Origin: an uncultured Erysipelotrichaceae bacterium
Lineage (GTDB): Bacteria; Bacillota_I; Bacilli_A; RFN20; CAG-826
Reading direction: 5' to 3'
Assembly: GCA_902768335.1 (NCBI GenBank)
Contig: CACXKR010000011.1
Span: 1-36,955, forward strand
Length of the DNA: 36,955 bases
In this document: positions 1 through 8,384 of the stretch, piece by piece
How positions within the stretch are numbered: the first letter of the stretch is position 1
How the letters are laid out: each line of letters begins with the position of its first letter
The notes under the pieces: generated by a model
The model's database searches: none
What the model was told of the DNA's origin: nothing
The model's input: the letters and a program-made list of their open reading frames with translations, nothing else
Made by a program: the position numbers and the translations under genes

Positions 1-163
1 TTGCTGCGAATTATCATATTTTTCAAAAATTCCTTCTGTTTGGAATCTTTTCAACGTGAAGATTATTTTTTTCTTGACTGATTAATAGTTAATCTCCTTT
101 CAAGATGATTTTTGGTAAAACAAAAACAATTCTTATGAATTAAAGGTTAATTGCTCTACCAAC

Positions 164-182
164 TATCATTAAGTTAATGATA
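164..182. repeat. Perfect 19-base palindrome, candidate operator
   Basis: TATCATTAA-G-TTAATGATA is a perfect 9+1+9 inverted repeat. It lies beside the AAG microsatellite and inside the segment that resembles the upstream region of the Xre-type regulator gene (near 1500-1515, where a shorter TGATACAAA core is kept). It may be a protein-binding site or the remains of a hairpin; no partner is proven. Confidence 0.55.
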
Positions 183-184
183 CA

Positions 185-205
185 AAGAAGAAGAAGAAGA
201 AGAAG
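185..205. repeat. (AAG)7 trinucleotide microsatellite
   Basis: Seven uninterrupted AAG units, outside any gene, follow the 164-182 palindrome directly. GAA-type tracts of variable length control phase-variable lipoprotein genes in Mycoplasma gallisepticum. Here both adjacent genes are on the minus strand and read leftward, so if the tract affects a promoter it would be for a gene to the left of the window. Confidence 0.85.
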
Positions 206-242
206 CAAGCACTTAGGGTGGTAGAGTGCTATGTTTTTATGT

Positions 243-269
243 AATAAAAAGGAGAGCCGAAACTCTCCT
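243..269 (-). terminator. Rho-independent terminator of the small lipoprotein gene
   Basis: On the minus strand the stem GGAGAG/CTCTCC (flanking A-T adds a pair) has a 6-base loop and a T-run. It lies about 100 bases after the lipoprotein stop. It is nearly identical to the rplQ terminator at 1546-1571, including about 15 bases outside the stem, so it was probably copied together with its flank. Confidence 0.75.
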
Positions 270-365
270 AGTTATTGATTAAATCTGTTTTAATATAAAC
301 ATATCGAATCTTGGCAATACAAGGGATCGATTAACGCAGATAAGATAGGCAATTTTTTCATAAAA

Positions 366-788
366 TTATCCAGAAATACCAAAATAAACTTTAATTGAAT
401 GATTTAATTTTTGTGGGCGAAGATATACTGTAGCAAGATTTGTTTCTTCATCATAATTTGTCATAAAAAAAGTAAACGACCAAAAACCGTCGCCAATCAA
501 TGATGGAACAACGTAATTTAATGTTCTCGAATCAAAACTATTTATTTCTTCTTGAGTTAAATCGTGCCCTTGATGAAAAGTTAAAACTGTTTTCGCTATT
601 ATTTCTTTATCAAAATAATATCCTTCAGGATCATCTGATTTCATTAAATAGGGGTGTTGTTCAAAAGTAATTGAAACATTATTTTCATCTATTCCGGTAG
701 AACTCGACTTTGAACGATTCGGCGAAGAATTGTAGCAACCGCATGACAAAAAAACCAACGAAAACAATAATAAGTTTTTTAATTTCAT
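366..788 (-). CDS. Small putative lipoprotein, function unknown
   Basis: A 140-residue protein with a Lys-rich start, a hydrophobic core at residues 6-16 and a Cys pair at about 16-18 (SCGC), which fits a lipoprotein signal peptide although the lipobox is not canonical. A short Ser/Asn/Lys linker follows. The remainder is a mixed-charge soluble domain ending in beta-like strands. I recognise no family. The start is ATG at 788; there is no Shine-Dalgarno, but a GATAAT box lies 6 bases upstream, suggesting a leaderless mRNA. It sits between two copies of the ribosomal terminator, next to an Xre-type regulator, in what looks like an accessory insertion. Confidence 0.7.
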   Translation of the reverse strand: MKLKNLLLFSLVFLSCGCYNSSPNRSKSSSTGIDENNVSITFEQHPYLMKSDDPEGYYFDKEIIAKTVLTFHQGHDLTQEEINSFDSRTLNYVVPSLIGDGFWSFTFFMTNYDEETNLATVYLRPQKLNHSIKVYFGISG

Positions 789-794
789 ACAATT

Positions 795-800
795 ATTATC
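795..800 (-). promoter_or_regulatory. -10-like box of the small lipoprotein gene (leaderless candidate)
   Basis: GATAAT on the minus strand ends 6 bases before ATG at 788. Transcription would begin at or next to the start codon. No clear -35 element is seen. Confidence 0.4.
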
Positions 801-836
801 TAACGAAAATACATTTCCTAAAAGATGCTTATTACT

Positions 837-860
837 AAAAAGGCCGAAACTCTCCTAAAC
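837..860 (-). repeat. Decayed copy of the terminator element
   Basis: This matches the two intact hairpins (243-269 and 1546-1571) but lacks the four bases AGAG of one stem arm, so the hairpin can no longer form. It lies in the gap between the regulator stop and the lipoprotein start. It is evidence that the segment was duplicated and then eroded. Confidence 0.6.
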
Positions 861-902
861 TATTTAAATTGGTCTAAATCGTTCTTGTTTAAATATGTTT
901 CA

Positions 903-1484
903 TTAGACGACATCTTCAATATCCGCTTCAACAATGTTGTATGCTAAAAACTCAGGAATCGAATGAGACAATACATCGTTCAAAGTCATTTGTTTATATT
1001 CTAATAATCTATAAATGCTTTCAGGGACTAAGATTTTATCCAGTTTTTGTCTTCGAATCATATCGTATTCGAGAAATAATGGCATGTGAATCTTTTTGCA
1101 AGAATAATCTAGTAAAGCAATCAAATAAAAAGAATGAGGGTATTTTTTTTCATCAAATAATCGCTTGATTTCGCCGTTATTCGCGTATTTTTTTATAAAC
1201 CCAATAGGTTTAATCTTTTTAAATTCTTGATCGGCATTGCTCTTAAATAAATCGAAGTCCTTATCAAAATCGATTGATGATAAATTTTCATAAGTTAGAC
1301 GACTAAACAAATCATCCATTGTTATGTTCAATGTTTTGGAAATTTTATTTAACAATAATGATGAACAATTGCTCGGATTAGTTTTTTCGTTAGCGAGATC
1401 TGATAATGTCGCATGTGAAATATTACTCAATTTCTCGAGTTTATATAAAGACATATTGTGTTCTTTTAATATTGCTTTTAACAT
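903..1484 (-). CDS. Xre-family helix-turn-helix regulator
   Basis: A 193-residue protein with an N-terminal Xre/Cro helix-turn-helix at about residues 5-62 (MSLYKLEKLS, then SHATLSDLANEKTNPS as the recognition region). A C-terminal domain of about 110 residues ends in the motif IPEFLAYNIVE and an acidic tail; from memory, Firmicutes regulators of this kind share such an ending. I chose ATG at 1484, because the longer reading from 1517 would need TTG and adds 11 residues before the domain. No Shine-Dalgarno is visible. It lies directly downstream of the ribosomal operon terminator and upstream of a small lipoprotein, both on the same strand. Its target is unknown; the palindromes near 164-182 and around 1500 are candidates. 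Confidence 0.75.
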   Translation of the reverse strand: MLKAILKEHNMSLYKLEKLSNISHATLSDLANEKTNPSNCSSLLLNKISKTLNITMDDLFSRLTYENLSSIDFDKDFDLFKSNADQEFKKIKPIGFIKKYANNGEIKRLFDEKKYPHSFYLIALLDYSCKKIHMPLFLEYDMIRRQKLDKILVPESIYRLLEYKQMTLNDVLSHSIPEFLAYNIVEADIEDVV

Positions 1485-1545
1485 ATAGGTCGCTCTACCG
1501 ACGTATTTATGATACAAAAGAAACGCCTATTAAGCAACGAGGAAA

Positions 1546-1571
1546 ATAAAAAGGAGAGCCAAAACTCTCCT
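1546..1571 (-). terminator. Terminator of the S10-spc-alpha operon
   Basis: On the minus strand GGAGAG, a 6-base loop, CTCTCC and a T-run begin about 20 bases after the rplQ stop. It is a strong rho-independent terminator. Copies at 243-269 and, decayed, at 837-860 show that it was duplicated with its flanks. Confidence 0.85.
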
Positions 1572-1591
1572 AGTTATTGATTTAAATTTGC

Positions 1592-1972
1592 TTATTTAAC
1601 AAATTCGACCATGACTTTTTGAGCGTTGTCGCCAAGTCTAACGCCGGCTTTGATAGCGCGGGTATAGCCACCATTACGGGATGCGTAACGGGAGGCGAGT
1701 TCACCAAACACTTTAGTGAGTGCTTCATCGCTTCTTAAGACGGCTGCAGCTTGTCTACGAGCGTGCAAATCGCCACGTTTACCTAAAGTAACCAAGTGAT
1801 CGGCTAAAGATTTGAGCTCTTTAACCATACCAGAAGTTACGGTAACTCTCTCATATTTCACTAAATCGGTGACGAGAGTGCGAAGTTTGTTTTCATGTTT
1901 TGATTTGGTATAAGCGGCTTTGAATCTAACGCCAGCTTTACCATGAACATTTTTACGTCCTTGTGCTGCCAT
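1592..1972 (-). CDS. rplQ: 50S ribosomal protein L17
   Basis: L17 binds 23S rRNA near the peptide exit tunnel. The 126-residue length and the conserved stretches RKNVHGKAG, AYTKSKHENKLRTLVTDL and the YTRAIKAGVRLGDNAQ ending are typical of bacterial L17. It is the last gene of the operon, starting 2 bases after the rpoA stop and followed closely by a terminator. In Bacillus the next genes are the ECF transporter ATPases; here the operon simply ends. Confidence 0.97.
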   Translation of the reverse strand: MAAQGRKNVHGKAGVRFKAAYTKSKHENKLRTLVTDLVKYERVTVTSGMVKELKSLADHLVTLGKRGDLHARRQAAAVLRSDEALTKVFGELASRYASRNGGYTRAIKAGVRLGDNAQKVMVEFVK

Positions 1973-1974
1973 AA

Positions 1975-2961
1975 TTATTCTCCTGGTGTATATTCACGGA
2001 ATGATAAACCGTTCTCAGCAAGTTTTTCCTTAACTTCTTTAAGGGATTTCTTACCTAAGTTACGGACTTTCATCATTTCTTCTTCGGTTTTTTGAGTTAA
2101 TTCTGCAACGGTAGAAATCGCAGCTCTCTTTAAGCAGTTATAGCTACGGACAGAGAGATCGAGTTCTTCGATTGGCATAACTTCAAATTTGTTTTCTTCG
2201 ACTTCAACTTCTTCTTTAATCATGTTGAGTTCACTGACGGTCTTTTCAAGATCGACGAATGGAGTCAAGTTGATGATTAACATTTGAGCCGCTAAAGCGA
2301 CAGCAGTTTGTGGAAGAATTGAACCATTGGTATAAACTTCAAGGGTCAATTTGTCGAAGTGGGAATCGTGACCAACACGGGTTGGTTCAACGGTGTAAGA
2401 TGATCTAGTAACTGGGGAATAGTTAGAATCGGTGACGATATAACCAAGGTTAGCGACACTGATTTTACCTTTAGCTTCCTTATTACCATCGGCAGTGACA
2501 TAGCCACGACCTCTTCTAGCATAGATGGTCATCTTTAAGCTTCCGTCTTTGGTGACGTGAGCAATTTCTAAGTCTGGATTAACGACGCTGACGAAGGCTG
2601 GAAGTTCAATATCTGAAGCTTTTACAACCTTTTCGCCTTTGACGTTAACGACTAATTTCTTATCCTCGGTGGATTCATCATCGATTTTAAGGACTAAATC
2701 CTTGAGGTTAAGGATAATGGCGGTAACATCTTCTTCGACGCCTGGAAGGGCACTGAATTCGTGTTGTGCGCCTTCGATTTCAACTCCACAGACGCTAGCG
2801 CCTGGTAAAGATGATAGAAGGACACGGCGTAAAGAGTTACCAATTGTAGTGCCATAGCCTCTTTCGAGAGGTTCAATTACGAATTTACCATAATTTTCGG
2901 ACTCATCGATTTGGGCAACTTTGAAACTTGTTTGTTCAAATGGTTTTGCTAAATTTGCCAT
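1975..2961 (-). CDS. rpoA: DNA-directed RNA polymerase subunit alpha
   Basis: The alpha subunit dimerises to seed RNA polymerase assembly. Of 328 residues, the N-terminal domain (about 1-230) shows YGTTIGNSLRRVLLSSLPG, VDLEKTVSELN and the dimerisation region. After a Glu-rich linker, the C-terminal domain (about 255-325) has LDLSVRSYNCLKRA and VRNLGKKSLKEV, the helix-hairpin-helix that touches UP elements and activators. Length and domains are normal. The start has a strong upstream GGAGG. It lies between rpsK and rplQ, with no rpsD, as in Firmicutes. Confidence 0.98.
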   Translation of the reverse strand: MANLAKPFEQTSFKVAQIDESENYGKFVIEPLERGYGTTIGNSLRRVLLSSLPGASVCGVEIEGAQHEFSALPGVEEDVTAIILNLKDLVLKIDDESTEDKKLVVNVKGEKVVKASDIELPAFVSVVNPDLEIAHVTKDGSLKMTIYARRGRGYVTADGNKEAKGKISVANLGYIVTDSNYSPVTRSSYTVEPTRVGHDSHFDKLTLEVYTNGSILPQTAVALAAQMLIINLTPFVDLEKTVSELNMIKEEVEVEENKFEVMPIEELDLSVRSYNCLKRAAISTVAELTQKTEEEMMKVRNLGKKSLKEVKEKLAENGLSFREYTPGE

Positions 2962-2976
2962 TGATGTTTCCTCCTT

Positions 2977-3366
2977 TTAACCACGTGGTCTCTTTGGTGG
3001 ACGGCAGCCGTTATGTGGAATTGGAGTCGAATCAGTAATTGATGTGACTGTTAATCCAGCTTGTGCGAGTGCACGGATGGCGCCTTCACGACCTGGACCT
3101 GGACCTTTGACATCGACATCGACGCTTCTAAGTCCTTGGTCAAAAGCGACTTTTGCAGCAGCTTCGCCTGCGAGTTGAGCAGCGAATGGGGTACTCTTCT
3201 TGGCTCCTTTGAAGCCTAAGGCACCAGCGCTACTCCAGCTGATGACGTTACCTTGTTCATCGGAAATGGTAACGATGGTGTTATTGAAGGTGCTGTGAAC
3301 GTGTGCAACACCTTTGGTAATCGATCGTTTGATTTTTTTCTTACGAGCAGTTGTTTTTGTTGCCAT
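2977..3366 (-). CDS. rpsK: 30S ribosomal protein S11
   Basis: S11 shapes the platform of the small subunit near the E site. The 129 residues include [31 protein letters not shown] and the C-terminal [15 protein letters not shown], all typical. The N-terminus is a short basic stretch. Start ATG at 3366 is preceded by AAGGAG. It follows rpsM by 18 bases. Confidence 0.98.
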   Translation of the reverse strand: MATKTTARKKKIKRSITKGVAHVHSTFNNTIVTISDEQGNVISWSSAGALGFKGAKKSTPFAAQLAGEAAAKVAFDQGLRSVDVDVKGPGPGREGAIRALAQAGLTVTSITDSTPIPHNGCRPPKRPRG

Positions 3367-3384
3367 GCTTTTAAGCTCCTTTCA

Positions 3385-3762
3385 TTAACCTTGTGATGCG
3401 ACTTTCTTGTTCGCAATTGTTTTACGTTTACCTTTACGGGTACGGGCGTTAGTTCTAGTTCTTTGACCACGGACTGGTAAACCTTTGCGGTGTCTCATTC
3501 CACGGTAGCAACCGATTTCGCCTAAACGTTTGATGTTGAGAGCGACTTCTCTACGAAGATCACCTTCAACGTGATACTTAGCAATTTCGTTACGAATTGC
3601 GCCTAATTGTTCCTCGGTGAGGTCTTTGACGCGAATATCTTCGTTAACTTTTGCTGCTTGACAGATTTTGTGAGCGGTTGAATGTCCAATACCATAAATA
3701 TAGGTGATTGAGACAACTACGCGCTTATCATTTGGGATATCTACCCCGACAATACGTGCCAT
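3385..3762 (-). CDS. rpsM: 30S ribosomal protein S13
   Basis: S13 lies in the head and bridges to the large subunit and P-site tRNA. The 125-residue protein has [24 protein letters not shown]-like [12 protein letters not shown] (helix-hairpin-helix), [18 protein letters not shown] and a basic C-terminal tail. This is normal length. It follows rpmJ by 21 bases and has a clear GGAGG upstream. Confidence 0.98.
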   Translation of the reverse strand: MARIVGVDIPNDKRVVVSITYIYGIGHSTAHKICQAAKVNEDIRVKDLTEEQLGAIRNEIAKYHVEGDLRREVALNIKRLGEIGCYRGMRHRKGLPVRGQRTRTNARTRKGKRKTIANKKVASQG

Positions 3763-3783
3763 AGAATTTGTTTCCTCCTATGA

Positions 3784-3897
3784 TTAACCTTGGCGTTGTT
3801 TGTGCTTTGGGTTTTCACAAATAACCATGACTTTGCCATGGCGTTTGATAACCCTGCACTTGTCGCACATAGGTTTGACTGAAGGTCTTACTTTCAT
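3784..3897 (-). CDS. rpmJ: 50S ribosomal protein L36
   Basis: A 37-residue zinc-ribbon protein of the large subunit, read as [14 protein letters not shown] at its start, then [19 protein letters not shown]. Ligands are C11, C14, C27 and H32, so this is the zinc-binding (C+) form. Start ATG at 3897 has GGAGG upstream. The position between infA and rpsM is the standard Gram-positive order. Confidence 0.96.
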   Translation of the reverse strand: MKVRPSVKPMCDKCRVIKRHGKVMVICENPKHKQRQG

Positions 3898-3925
3898 TTG
3901 TTTTTCCTCCTGTAGCCCTATGCTA

Positions 3926-4147
3926 CTAATTTTTGTATCGATATGTGATACGCCCACGTGTTAAATCATACGGTGACATTTCGACGGTAACTCTATCGCC
4001 TGGTAAGATGCGGATGTAATGCATGCGGATTTTACCAGAAACGTGGGCTAGAATTACGATGCCATTTTCGAGTTTGACTCTAAACATTGTGTTAGGAAGA
4101 GTCTCGATGACTGTCGCTTCCACCTCGATGACGCCATCTTTTGCCAT
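3926..4147 (-). CDS. infA: Translation initiation factor IF-1
   Basis: IF-1 occupies the A site of the 30S subunit during initiation. The 73-residue OB-fold protein has [44 protein letters not shown] and the [10 protein letters not shown] ending. It starts 1 base after the map stop, so the two are probably translationally coupled. Confidence 0.98.
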   Translation of the reverse strand: MAKDGVIEVEATVIETLPNTMFRVKLENGIVILAHVSGKIRMHYIRILPGDRVTVEMSPYDLTRGRITYRYKN

Positions 4148-4148
4148 A

Positions 4149-4910
4149 TTAATTTTCCTCCTTAGCTTGAGTTAGGATTTCATATCCATCCTTAGTAACT
4201 ACGATGGAATTTTCATAATGACAAGATAATTTGCCATCTCTTGTTTTTGCTGTCCAATTATCTTTCATAATTCGGATAGCGAAGTGCCCTTCAGCGACCA
4301 TGGGTTCAATCGCTAAAGTCATGCCTTCTTTTAGAATTGGGCCACTTCCCTTAGAGCCATAATTTGGAATGTATGGGTCTTCGTGAAGATGGGATCCGAC
4401 TCCATGACCGGTATATTCTCTAATAATAGAGTAACCATTACTTTCAACATAGGCTTGTATCGCGTGTGATACATCACCTAAGTGAACACCTGGACGAACG
4501 AGCTTACAACCTTCAAAGAAACTTTGTTTAGTTACTTCGATTAGTCGTAAGGCACTTTCTCTACAGATGCCAACAGGATAGGTCCTGCAAGCATCTCCGA
4601 TATAACCATCTAAAGTCGCTCCGACATCGACAGAGACAATGTCTCCATCTCTTAAGATACGTTTTTTAGATGGAATACCATGAACGATCTCTTCATTAAC
4701 TGAAACGCAGACCGCTCCTGGAAAACCGGAATAATTAAGGAAGGTTGGATAAGCTTTATTTGCACGAATAACTTTTTCGGCAATATCGGCGACATCTTGA
4801 GTGGACATTCCAGGTTTGATGTTTCCTTCAAGAGCGAGGAATACTTTCCCCACTACTTCGCCAGCTTTTTTCATTAACTCGATTTCTCGAGGTGATTTAA
4901 TAATTATCAT
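4149..4910 (-). CDS. map: Methionine aminopeptidase type I
   Basis: Removes the initiator methionine from new proteins using two metal ions. The 253 residues cover the pita-bread fold. Metal ligands are D95, D106, H169, E202 and E233, with substrate-binding H77 in IVHGIPS. The last ligand is in HYENS rather than the commoner YEHT, a mild variation. ATG overlaps the adk stop by one base (TAATG), which implies coupled translation. There is no N-terminal zinc-finger extension. Confidence 0.97.
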   Translation of the reverse strand: MIIIKSPREIELMKKAGEVVGKVFLALEGNIKPGMSTQDVADIAEKVIRANKAYPTFLNYSGFPGAVCVSVNEEIVHGIPSKKRILRDGDIVSVDVGATLDGYIGDACRTYPVGICRESALRLIEVTKQSFFEGCKLVRPGVHLGDVSHAIQAYVESNGYSIIREYTGHGVGSHLHEDPYIPNYGSKGSGPILKEGMTLAIEPMVAEGHFAIRIMKDNWTAKTRDGKLSCHYENSIVVTKDGYEILTQAKEEN

Positions 4911-5557
4911 TATTTACCTTCCAATAATTCTAATAATTGAGGAGTGAGCTCTTCACGTGACTTGCCAGAGAAAGTTTTTAATAATCCTTTCTTAGCATAG
5001 AAGTCTAATAATGGTTTAGTTTGCTTGGTGTAAGCTTCTAAACGAATATTGAGAGCTTCCTCATTATCGTCTGGGCGTTGAACTAGTTCACCACCACAGA
5101 TATCGCAAACGCCATCGACTTTAGGTTTAACATTTACGATGTGATATGGGGCGCCGCATTTTTTACAGACGCGACGTCCACATATTCTACTAACTAACTC
5201 CTCTTTTGGAGTGTCGATATTAATCACATAGTTGACTTCGCGGCCAATTTCTTTAGTTAAGACTTCAAGAGCCTCAGCTTGAGGAATTGTTCGTGGAAAG
5301 CCATCTAAGAGATATCCATTTGCGCAATCGTCTTTAGAAAGTCTTTCTTTGACTAAGCCGATCGTAACATCATCTGGAACTAAGTGACCATCATTGATGT
5401 ATGAGGCCGCAAGTTTACCAAGAGGAGTGCCTTCTTTAATTGCTTCGCGGAACATATCGCCTGTTGAAATATGAGGAATATTAAATTTCGCGATGAGAAT
5501 TTTAGCTTGGGTACCTTTGCCAGCACCTGGAGGACCCATCAAGATGATGTTAAGCAT
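4910..5557 (-). CDS. adk: Adenylate kinase with zinc-binding LID
   Basis: Interconverts ATP plus AMP with two ADP. The 215 residues show the P-loop GPPGAGKGT (8-16), the AMP-binding region TGDMFRE and DGFPRT. The long LID has C131-x2-C134 and C151-x2-C154, a four-cysteine zinc site; Bacillus enzymes often use Asp in place of the fourth Cys. It lies between secY and map as in Bacillus. Confidence 0.98.
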   Translation of the reverse strand: MLNIILMGPPGAGKGTQAKILIAKFNIPHISTGDMFREAIKEGTPLGKLAASYINDGHLVPDDVTIGLVKERLSKDDCANGYLLDGFPRTIPQAEALEVLTKEIGREVNYVINIDTPKEELVSRICGRRVCKKCGAPYHIVNVKPKVDGVCDICGGELVQRPDDNEEALNIRLEAYTKQTKPLLDFYAKKGLLKTFSGKSREELTPQLLELLEGK

Positions 5558-5563
5558 AATGAA

Positions 5564-6913
5564 TTATTCCCTTCCGGCTGTAGCTTGGACTTCGTCGAAA
5601 CTCTTTCCAGCTAATAAGCCATCGATTTGCGATGATATTTCAAGAGAAACACCGACCGCGATGATAAGACCAGTTCCGCCGATAGCGAGGGAACTGTTAT
5701 TTCCAAAGATGCCTGAGAGAGTTAAGACGACTGGAAGGGCAGCGATAAACGCAAGCGCAATCGCACCGATACAGGTAACTCTATTGACGACCTTCTTAAC
5801 ATATCTTTCGGTTTCATTTCCTGGACGAATACCTGGAATATAGGAACCGTTTTTACGGAAGTTAGTCGCAAGGTTCTCTGGATCAATTTGAATGGAGGCA
5901 TAGAAGAAGGCGAATAAGATGATGAGGACAACATAGATGATTAATCCCCAAGGGAACTTAAAGCCATTTCCCATGTCGACCATCTCTGAATAAGAGAAGA
6001 TCTTTAACCATTCAGGAGCATCAGTTGTAATAAACGATGCGATGATGGATGGTGCCATCAAGATTGAAGAAGCGAAGATGACAGGAATAACTCCAGCTGA
6101 GTTGACCTTGATTGGAAGGAAGCTCGCTTTGGCCATAGAAGCGGTTTGACCACCACTTTTGCCAGAGTGCTGAACTGGAATTTTTCTCTTCGCAAGTTCG
6201 ATGAAGACAACGAAGGCTAGGATAAGGATGAACGCTAGGATATAAAGGGCAAATTGAACTGAACCTTTGATAAGTTCGCTCGATTCCTTATAGTTAGTGC
6301 CGATCCACATATTCGCTGCGGAACCAATTTGAATTGGAAGCGATCTTACGATACCAGCGAAGATGACGACTGAAATACCGTTTCCTAAACCTTTCTCTGT
6401 AATTTGGTCACCGAGCCACATGACGGTCATCGCACCAGCGAGGAGGATGACGATAATGTAGGCATAGGACCAGAAATTGAGTTCCATGTTAACAGTGATG
6501 TATTCACTATTTTCCATGGTTCTTATGATGCCATAAGCTTGTACAGCGCCAAGCATAAGGGTGAGATAACGTGTTGCCATCTCAATTTTCTTCCTACCGT
6601 ATTGACCTTGTTTAGATAATTCGGTCAAGGCTGGAAGAACATCCTTTTGTAATAATTGAATGATGATTTGAGCTGTAATATATGGGGAGACACCTAGGGC
6701 AAAGATTGAGAAGTTCTGCAACGCTCCACCACCTAGGAGGTCCATGAGTGAAACCGCATTCGCGCTCTTCATAGCATCGGCCAAATCACCACTAACGGTA
6801 ACACCTGGCACCGTAATCGCCGCACCAATTCTGATAACAAACAAAATCGCGATCGTAAAGAAGATACGATTAACAATTTCTTTGTTTTTAAAGATTGAGG
6901 CGATTTTCTTCAT
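5564..6913 (-). CDS. secY: Protein translocase subunit SecY
   Basis: The membrane channel of the Sec export pathway. The 449 residues carry about ten hydrophobic segments. Family signatures include ALGVSPYITAQIIIQLLQ near residue 75, LGNGISVVIFAGI, and GVIPVIFASSIL with the cytosolic loop before it. The C-terminal region GIRPGNETERY is also typical. It ends 7 bases before adk and starts 3 bases after rplO. Only this copy is in the window. Confidence 0.98.
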   Translation of the reverse strand: MKKIASIFKNKEIVNRIFFTIAILFVIRIGAAITVPGVTVSGDLADAMKSANAVSLMDLLGGGALQNFSIFALGVSPYITAQIIIQLLQKDVLPALTELSKQGQYGRKKIEMATRYLTLMLGAVQAYGIIRTMENSEYITVNMELNFWSYAYIIVILLAGAMTVMWLGDQITEKGLGNGISVVIFAGIVRSLPIQIGSAANMWIGTNYKESSELIKGSVQFALYILAFILILAFVVFIELAKRKIPVQHSGKSGGQTASMAKASFLPIKVNSAGVIPVIFASSILMAPSIIASFITTDAPEWLKIFSYSEMVDMGNGFKFPWGLIIYVVLIILFAFFYASIQIDPENLATNFRKNGSYIPGIRPGNETERYVKKVVNRVTCIGAIALAFIAALPVVLTLSGIFGNNSSLAIGGTGLIIAVGVSLEISSQIDGLLAGKSFDEVQATAGRE

Positions 6914-6915
6914 GC

Positions 6916-7356
6916 TTAGATTACCTCGGCTTTGCCACCTAATTTTTCAATAGCAGCAATAGCGGACTTCGAGAACTTGCTAGCTTGAACTGTAAGTTTG
7001 ACTTTGAGTTCGCCATTACCAAGGATTTTCACTCCATCATATTCTTTCTTCACTAAACCGGCTTCGATTAAGAGGGCTGGTGTAACCACTGTGCCTTCTT
7101 TAAAACCATTTAATGAGGAAATATTAACAATAGCATATTCTTTATGGCCGTTATTTGTAAAACCAAATTTTGGTAAACGACGATAAAGTGGGGTTTGTCC
7201 ACCTTCGAATCCAGGAGCTTTCAAACCACCAGAACGTGATTTTTGACCTTTGTTACCGGTGCCGGCGTTCTTACCGTTACCTGAACCTAAGCCTCTACCT
7301 TTACGGTATGCTTTGGTCTTCGCACCTTTAACGTTTTCTAAATTATGTAATTCCAT
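6916..7356 (-). CDS. rplO: 50S ribosomal protein L15
   Basis: A late-assembly protein of the large subunit. The 146 residues begin [20 protein letters not shown], followed by the glycine-rich [21 protein letters not shown] and the globular C-terminal domain. Length is normal. It is only 14 bases downstream of rpsE, so the usual rpmD (L30) between the two genes is missing. Confidence 0.97.
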   Translation of the reverse strand: MELHNLENVKGAKTKAYRKGRGLGSGNGKNAGTGNKGQKSRSGGLKAPGFEGGQTPLYRRLPKFGFTNNGHKEYAIVNISSLNGFKEGTVVTPALLIEAGLVKKEYDGVKILGNGELKVKLTVQASKFSKSAIAAIEKLGGKAEVI

Positions 7357-7370
7357 AGTCTAGATCCTCC

Positions 7371-8003
7371 TTATTCGGCTTTAGCACGAAGTGCTTGCAC
7401 TTGTTTATAGGATTTGAGGTTTGATAAACCATTATGAGCGGCACGGATGATGTTGATAGGAGCACGGCTACCATAGACTTTGGAGGTGACGTTACGGACA
7501 CCTGCGAGCTCAAGGATAGCACGGACTGGACCACCAGCGATGATTCCGGTACCTTCAGGAGCTGGTTTTAAGAAGACACTACAAGCACCGAATTTACCGA
7601 TGACTTCATGGGAGAGGGTATCACCCTTAACGACATGAATTTCGTAAGTGTTTCTCTTAGCAGCTTCAAGGGCTTTCTTAATTGCATCTGGGACTTCGGC
7701 AGCTTTACCAGTACCAAAGCCATATTTGCCCTTCTTATTACCAATGACCACCAAAGCGGAGAAACGCATTCTACGACCACCTTTAACGGTTTTAGCGATA
7801 CGATTGATTTCGACGACGACTTCTTCGTATTCTTTTGGTTCTTCGCTTCTTGGACGTCTTTGTGGACGATCACCACGTTTTCCATGTGGGCGATCACCAT
7901 GTGGACGGTTAGCTCTTGGTTGTTCATTAGGAGCAACTTCAGGAGCTTTTTCGACTTTTGCTTCAGCAGTTGCTGGAGCTTCAACTTTCTTTTCTTCTTC
8001 CAT
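7371..8003 (-). CDS. rpsE: 30S ribosomal protein S5 with an N-terminal extension
   Basis: S5 lines the mRNA entry channel and supports decoding fidelity. The conserved body starts near residue 62 ([21 protein letters not shown]) and continues with [13 protein letters not shown] and [12 protein letters not shown]. The preceding 55-60 residues are extra compared with the usual length of about 166. They are first Glu/Ala/Pro-rich, then basic with Arg/Pro/His/Gly repeats ([20 protein letters not shown]). The ATG at 8003 has a Shine-Dalgarno-like AAGGAGAAA upstream, so the extension looks translated. Function of the tail is unknown. Confidence 0.97.
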   Translation of the reverse strand: MEEEKKVEAPATAEAKVEKAPEVAPNEQPRANRPHGDRPHGKRGDRPQRRPRSEEPKEYEEVVVEINRIAKTVKGGRRMRFSALVVIGNKKGKYGFGTGKAAEVPDAIKKALEAAKRNTYEIHVVKGDTLSHEVIGKFGACSVFLKPAPEGTGIIAGGPVRAILELAGVRNVTSKVYGSRAPINIIRAAHNGLSNLKSYKQVQALRAKAE

Positions 8004-8014
8004 TGTTTTTCTCC

Positions 8015-8368
8015 TTAGAACTTGAGTCCGCCTTCTCTAGCAGCGTCCGCTAAAGCAGCGACGCGACCATGATAGAGATAACCACCTCTATCGAAGACGA
8101 CTTTTGAAATTTTCTTTGCTTTAGCAACTTCGGCAATCTTAGCACCGACAACTTTGGCGCCTTCGACATTACCACCATTGCTAAGTTTTAATTGGACGCT
8201 AGAGGCGCTAGCTAATGTAACACCTTTAACATCATCGATGATTTGAGCCTCAATATGTTTATTGGAGCGGAATACCACGAGTCTTGGGCAAGAAGAGGTA
8301 CCACTGATTTTGGCTCTAACACGAGCGTGTTTACGAACACGGACTGCATTTTTAGATTCTTTTTTCAT
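8015..8368 (-). CDS. rplR: 50S ribosomal protein L18
   Basis: L18 binds 5S rRNA in the central protuberance together with L5. The 117 residues contain [35 protein letters not shown] and [20 protein letters not shown], the classic signature. Length is normal, with an upstream GGAGG-type site. Confidence 0.98.
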   Translation of the reverse strand: MKKESKNAVRVRKHARVRAKISGTSSCPRLVVFRSNKHIEAQIIDDVKGVTLASASSVQLKLSNGGNVEGAKVVGAKIAEVAKAKKISKVVFDRGGYLYHGRVAALADAAREGGLKF

Positions 8369-8384
8369 TTAGGAAACCTCCATC

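Larger units (their letters stand above)
1..365. other. Non-coding region with palindromes, microsatellite and a terminator copy
   Basis: I see no convincing gene here. The stretch holds a 19-base perfect palindrome (164-182), seven AAG units (185-205), an inverted pair CTCTACCA (about 154-161) / TGGTAGAG (about 220-227), and a terminator hairpin (243-269). Much of 150-290 resembles the region 1490-1592 upstream of the regulator gene, so it is probably a decayed duplicate of that intergenic segment. A purine-rich AAAGGAGA occurs on the minus strand near 100, but no ATG follows it at a usable distance. Confidence 0.6.

Noticed and set aside
150-165. Minus-strand AGTTGGTAGAGCA, similar to a tRNA D-arm
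   Set aside because: No acceptor stem, proper anticodon loop or T-arm follows; it is better explained as part of the duplicated intergenic segment.
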